Assembly (NCBI GenBank): GCA_023139655.1
Contig: JAGLNE010000126.1
Coordinates: 1-7,036 of the forward strand
Length of the DNA stretch: 7,036 nt
Reading direction: 5' to 3'
DNA from: Candidatus Parcubacteria bacterium
Lineage (GTDB): Bacteria; Patescibacteriota; Patescibacteriia; Patescibacteriales; UBA12075
In this document: positions 5,874 to 7,036 of the stretch, piece after piece
Layout of the letters: each line of letters begins with the position of its first letter
Numbering within the stretch: position 1 is the stretch's first letter
Translations under genes and position numbers: made by a program
The notes under the pieces: generated by a model
What the model was told of the DNA's origin: nothing
Database searches by the model: none
Seen by the model: only the letters and a program-made list of their open reading frames with translations

Positions 5874-6590
5874 ATGGATAAAAAAATAATTTTGCAAAAA
5901 TTTATTGTTGATTCGGGCCATTGCTCACGCCGGCAGGCCACTGAGTTAATTCGTTCCGGCCGAGTTAAGGTTAATGATAAAATGGCGGAGTTGGGGCAAA
6001 AAGTTTTATCAAATGATAAAGTGCAAGTTGGCGAAAAAATTCTTAAAATTGAAATTGAAAAAATATATATCATATTGAATAAACCTATTTGTTATATATG
6101 CACAAACAGGAAGTTTAAGGGCGAAAAAAATATTTTTGATTTGATTGAGAATAAAAATAGGTTATTCGTGGTTGGGCGTTTGGACAAGGATAGCCGTGGC
6201 TTGGTGCTTATTACTAATGATGGGGATATGACTGAACGGATCACGCATCCGCGTTATGAGCATGAAAAAGAGTACGTGGTTCAATTAAGAATTAAGAATG
6301 AAGAATTAAGAATTAAGGAAATCGCAAGTAGTTTTTTGAAAGGAATTGATATTAGTGAAGGTGATGGAGTGGTTAAAGCAAAGGTGACAGAATATTTAGG
6401 TCAGGGAAAGTTTAAAATAATTTTAACTTCCGGCAAGAAGCGGCAGATAAGGAGAATGTTTGAAATTTTAGATCTAGAGATTGTGGATTTAGTTAGAGTA
6501 AGAATCGGTAATATTGAATTAGGGGAGTTAAAAATTGGTGAGTGGCGGCACTTAAGTGATAAAGAAATAAAAAATTTAAATGTCAAATAA
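5874..6590 (+). CDS. RsuA/RluB/RluF-family rRNA pseudouridine synthase
   Basis: The protein is 238 aa, normal for the family. Residues 4-50 form an S4 RNA-binding domain (LQKFIVDSGHCSRRQATELIRSGRVKVN core). The catalytic domain has the signature GRLDKDSRGLVLITNDG (101-117), with Asp104 as the catalytic aspartate. It also has EKEYVV (131-136) and the C-terminal GKKRQIRRMF (187-196). It should convert a specific uridine in 16S or 23S rRNA to pseudouridine; which site cannot be told, so no symbol is given. Residues about 138-149 (RIKNEELRIKEI) come from an AATTAAGAATT-type repeat. The gene starts 4 nt after the higA stop, with no Shine-Dalgarno site and no promoter seen, and is followed immediately by the MazG-like gene. 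It is probably cotranscribed with higBA, which would tie a housekeeping gene to a toxin-antitoxin promoter. Confidence 0.9.
   Translation: MDKKIILQKFIVDSGHCSRRQATELIRSGRVKVNDKMAELGQKVLSNDKVQVGEKILKIEIEKIYIILNKPICYICTNRKFKGEKNIFDLIENKNRLFVVGRLDKDSRGLVLITNDGDMTERITHPRYEHEKEYVVQLRIKNEELRIKEIASSFLKGIDISEGDGVVKAKVTEYLGQGKFKIILTSGKKRQIRRMFEILDLEIVDLVRVRIGNIELGELKIGEWRHLSDKEIKNLNVK
6283..6319 (+). repeat. AATTAAGAATT-type repeat inside the pseudouridine synthase gene
   Basis: Four close variants of AATTAAGA follow one another (AATTAAG, AATTAAG, AATGAAG, AATTAAG, AATTAAGG). They translate to RIKNEELRIKE, a charged helical stretch directly after the conserved EKEYVV strand. The same kind of unit fills the spacer at 2556-2594. 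A spacer-type repeat thus appears to be carried within a coding region without breaking the frame. Confidence 0.65.
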
Positions 6591-6923
6591 ATGTCGAGAA
6601 AAATTTACAATAAATTGATAAGAGACAAAATTTCAGAGATAATTAAAGAAGATAAACGCAATCCTAAAATTAGAATTATGGATGAGGGGGAATATCGACA
6701 AGAATTATTTAATAAAGTTGTGGAAGAAGCAAAAGAGCTTATGGGGACCAATGGAGAAAAAAAGGAGATGATAAAAGAAATAGGGGACGTTTATGAAGTG
6801 ATTGACACGATAATTAAGGCTTATGGTTTAAGCAAAGACGAGATAAAAGAAATGCAAGATAAAAGGCGATTTGAGCGGGGCGGTTTTGAGAAAAAGTTAT
6901 TTCTTGAGTACGTTGATGAATAA
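6591..6923 (+). CDS. MazG-like nucleoside triphosphate pyrophosphohydrolase
   Basis: The protein is 110 aa. It opens with NKLIRDKISEIIKED, the start typical of small all-alpha NTP pyrophosphohydrolases (COG4997 type, from memory). The Mg-binding residues follow the MazG pattern: EEAKE at 45-49, then EIGDVYEVID at 63-72 with Glu63 and Asp66. It ends in the family's ERGGFEKKLFLEYV (95-108). Such enzymes hydrolyse (d)NTPs, often modified ones, to the monophosphate and pyrophosphate, cleaning the nucleotide pool in the cytoplasm; the true substrate is unknown. The ATG follows the stop of the pseudouridine synthase gene directly, with no gap, so translation is probably coupled. It is complete at 110 aa, which is normal for this compact type. 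Confidence 0.85.
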   Translation: MSRKIYNKLIRDKISEIIKEDKRNPKIRIMDEGEYRQELFNKVVEEAKELMGTNGEKKEMIKEIGDVYEVIDTIIKAYGLSKDEIKEMQDKRRFERGGFEKKLFLEYVDE

Positions 6924-6926
6924 AAT

Positions 6927-6983
6927 GGAGAGGTGGCTCGAGTCCCGCCTACGCTAAAGCTTTGGCGGGCAAGGGTTGAAGGA
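6927..6983 (+). pseudogene. tRNA-Ser-like 5' fragment with D-loop insertion
   Basis: GGAGAGG (acceptor), TG and GCTCGAGT (D-stem and start of D-loop) at 6927-6943 read like the start of a tRNA-Ser. After a 30-nt insert (6944-6973), the expected D-loop continuation GGTTGAAGGA follows at 6974-6983. The matching D-stem strand (GAGC) is replaced by GATT. No anticodon stem, variable arm, T-arm or acceptor 3' strand (CCTCTCC) occurs before the next tRNA begins, so the gene is broken. It is probably a remnant of a tandem tRNA-Ser duplication. The match is by eye, so chance or coding origin is not fully excluded. Confidence 0.5.
6944..6969. repeat. 26-bp palindromic repeat element in the tRNA-Ser remnant
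   Basis: CCCGCC (6944-6949) and GGCGGG (6964-6969) are perfect inverted arms. The centre TACGCTAAAGCTTT contains the 8-bp palindrome AAAGCTTT. There is no T-run after the right arm, so it is not an intrinsic terminator. From memory, CCCGCC...AAAGCTTT...GGCGGG units are dispersed repeats in CPR genomes; here it separates two halves of a tRNA D-loop. Confidence 0.7.
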
Positions 6984-7008
6984 TTTGTTTAAAATTTTTG
7001 CTCAGAGC

Positions 7009-7036
7009 GGAGGGATGCCGGAGCGGTTGAACGGGG
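7009..7036 (+). tRNA. tRNA-Ser, 5' part (cut by window end)
   Basis: GGAGGGA-TG-CCGGAGCGGTTGAACGGGG has the acceptor strand, U8-G9 (here TG) and the D-arm typical of bacterial tRNA-Ser (GGAGxGATGCCGGAGCGGTTGAACGGG). The D-stem CCG and D-loop AGCGGTTGAA are intact, unlike the fragment upstream. The anticodon lies beyond the window, so the isoacceptor is unknown. It starts 26 nt after the end of the tRNA-Ser-like fragment. Confidence 0.8.

Noticed and set aside
6926..6956. Small peptide gene starting ATGGAGAGGTGG
   Set aside because: It gives only ten codons before TAA and overlaps the tRNA-Ser-like match and the palindrome; nothing supports translation.
6944..6969. Intrinsic terminator for the MazG-like gene
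   Set aside because: The stem is strong but no T-run follows the right arm on the plus strand (CAAGGG), and on the minus strand the stem is followed by ACTCGAG.

Overview
The window looks like a chromosomal piece from a Candidatus Patescibacteria (CPR) bacterium, most likely Parcubacteria-like. The evidence is the 5' end of a 16S rRNA with a strongly enlarged V1 helix, AT-rich compact gene packing with near-zero spacers, no recognisable Shine-Dalgarno sites, and AATTAAAAATT-type spacer repeats. The lineage call is inference from style and the 16S start; no search was run.

Layout. Positions 1-220 are the 5' end of a 16S rRNA gene on the minus strand. Positions 221-530 hold its leader and a strong sigma70-type promoter (TTGACA-N17-TAGTAT). 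A short 7-nt tandem repeat and an AT-rich stretch separate this from the plus-strand genes. A TG-extended -10 promoter at 704-712 precedes a family 1 glycoside hydrolase with an unusual 200-residue N-terminal extension (746-2557). A 10-TM EamA/DMT-type membrane transporter (2595-3560) and an O-antigen ligase/polymerase-like membrane protein (3582-5192) follow. A fully consensus promoter with an operator-like palindrome in its spacer then drives a HigB-HigA toxin-antitoxin pair (5226-5869). An RsuA/RluB-type rRNA pseudouridine synthase (5874-6590) and a MazG-like NTP pyrophosphohydrolase (6591-6923) come next, probably in one transcript. The window ends with a broken tRNA-Ser-like 5' fragment carrying a palindromic insert, and the first 28 nt of an apparently normal tRNA-Ser.

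How the genes work together. The GH1, transporter and ligase genes are closely spaced and may form an operon for glycoside use or surface glycan assembly, but this is only suggested by proximity. HigBA should be an autoregulated stress/addiction module with a leaderless message. The last two genes are housekeeping RNA-modification and nucleotide-sanitation functions.

Main theme of the hunt. Short repeats and palindromes sit inside functional genes at places that tolerate extra length: the V1 loop of 16S rRNA, the linker of the GH1 protein, several predicted cytoplasmic loops of the ligase (including a 34-nt element present twice in the same reading phase), a surface segment of the pseudouridine synthase, and the D-loop of a tRNA-Ser remnant. 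This resembles in principle the in-gene palindromic elements known from Rickettsia, but the sequences here are different and their genome-wide distribution cannot be judged from one window.
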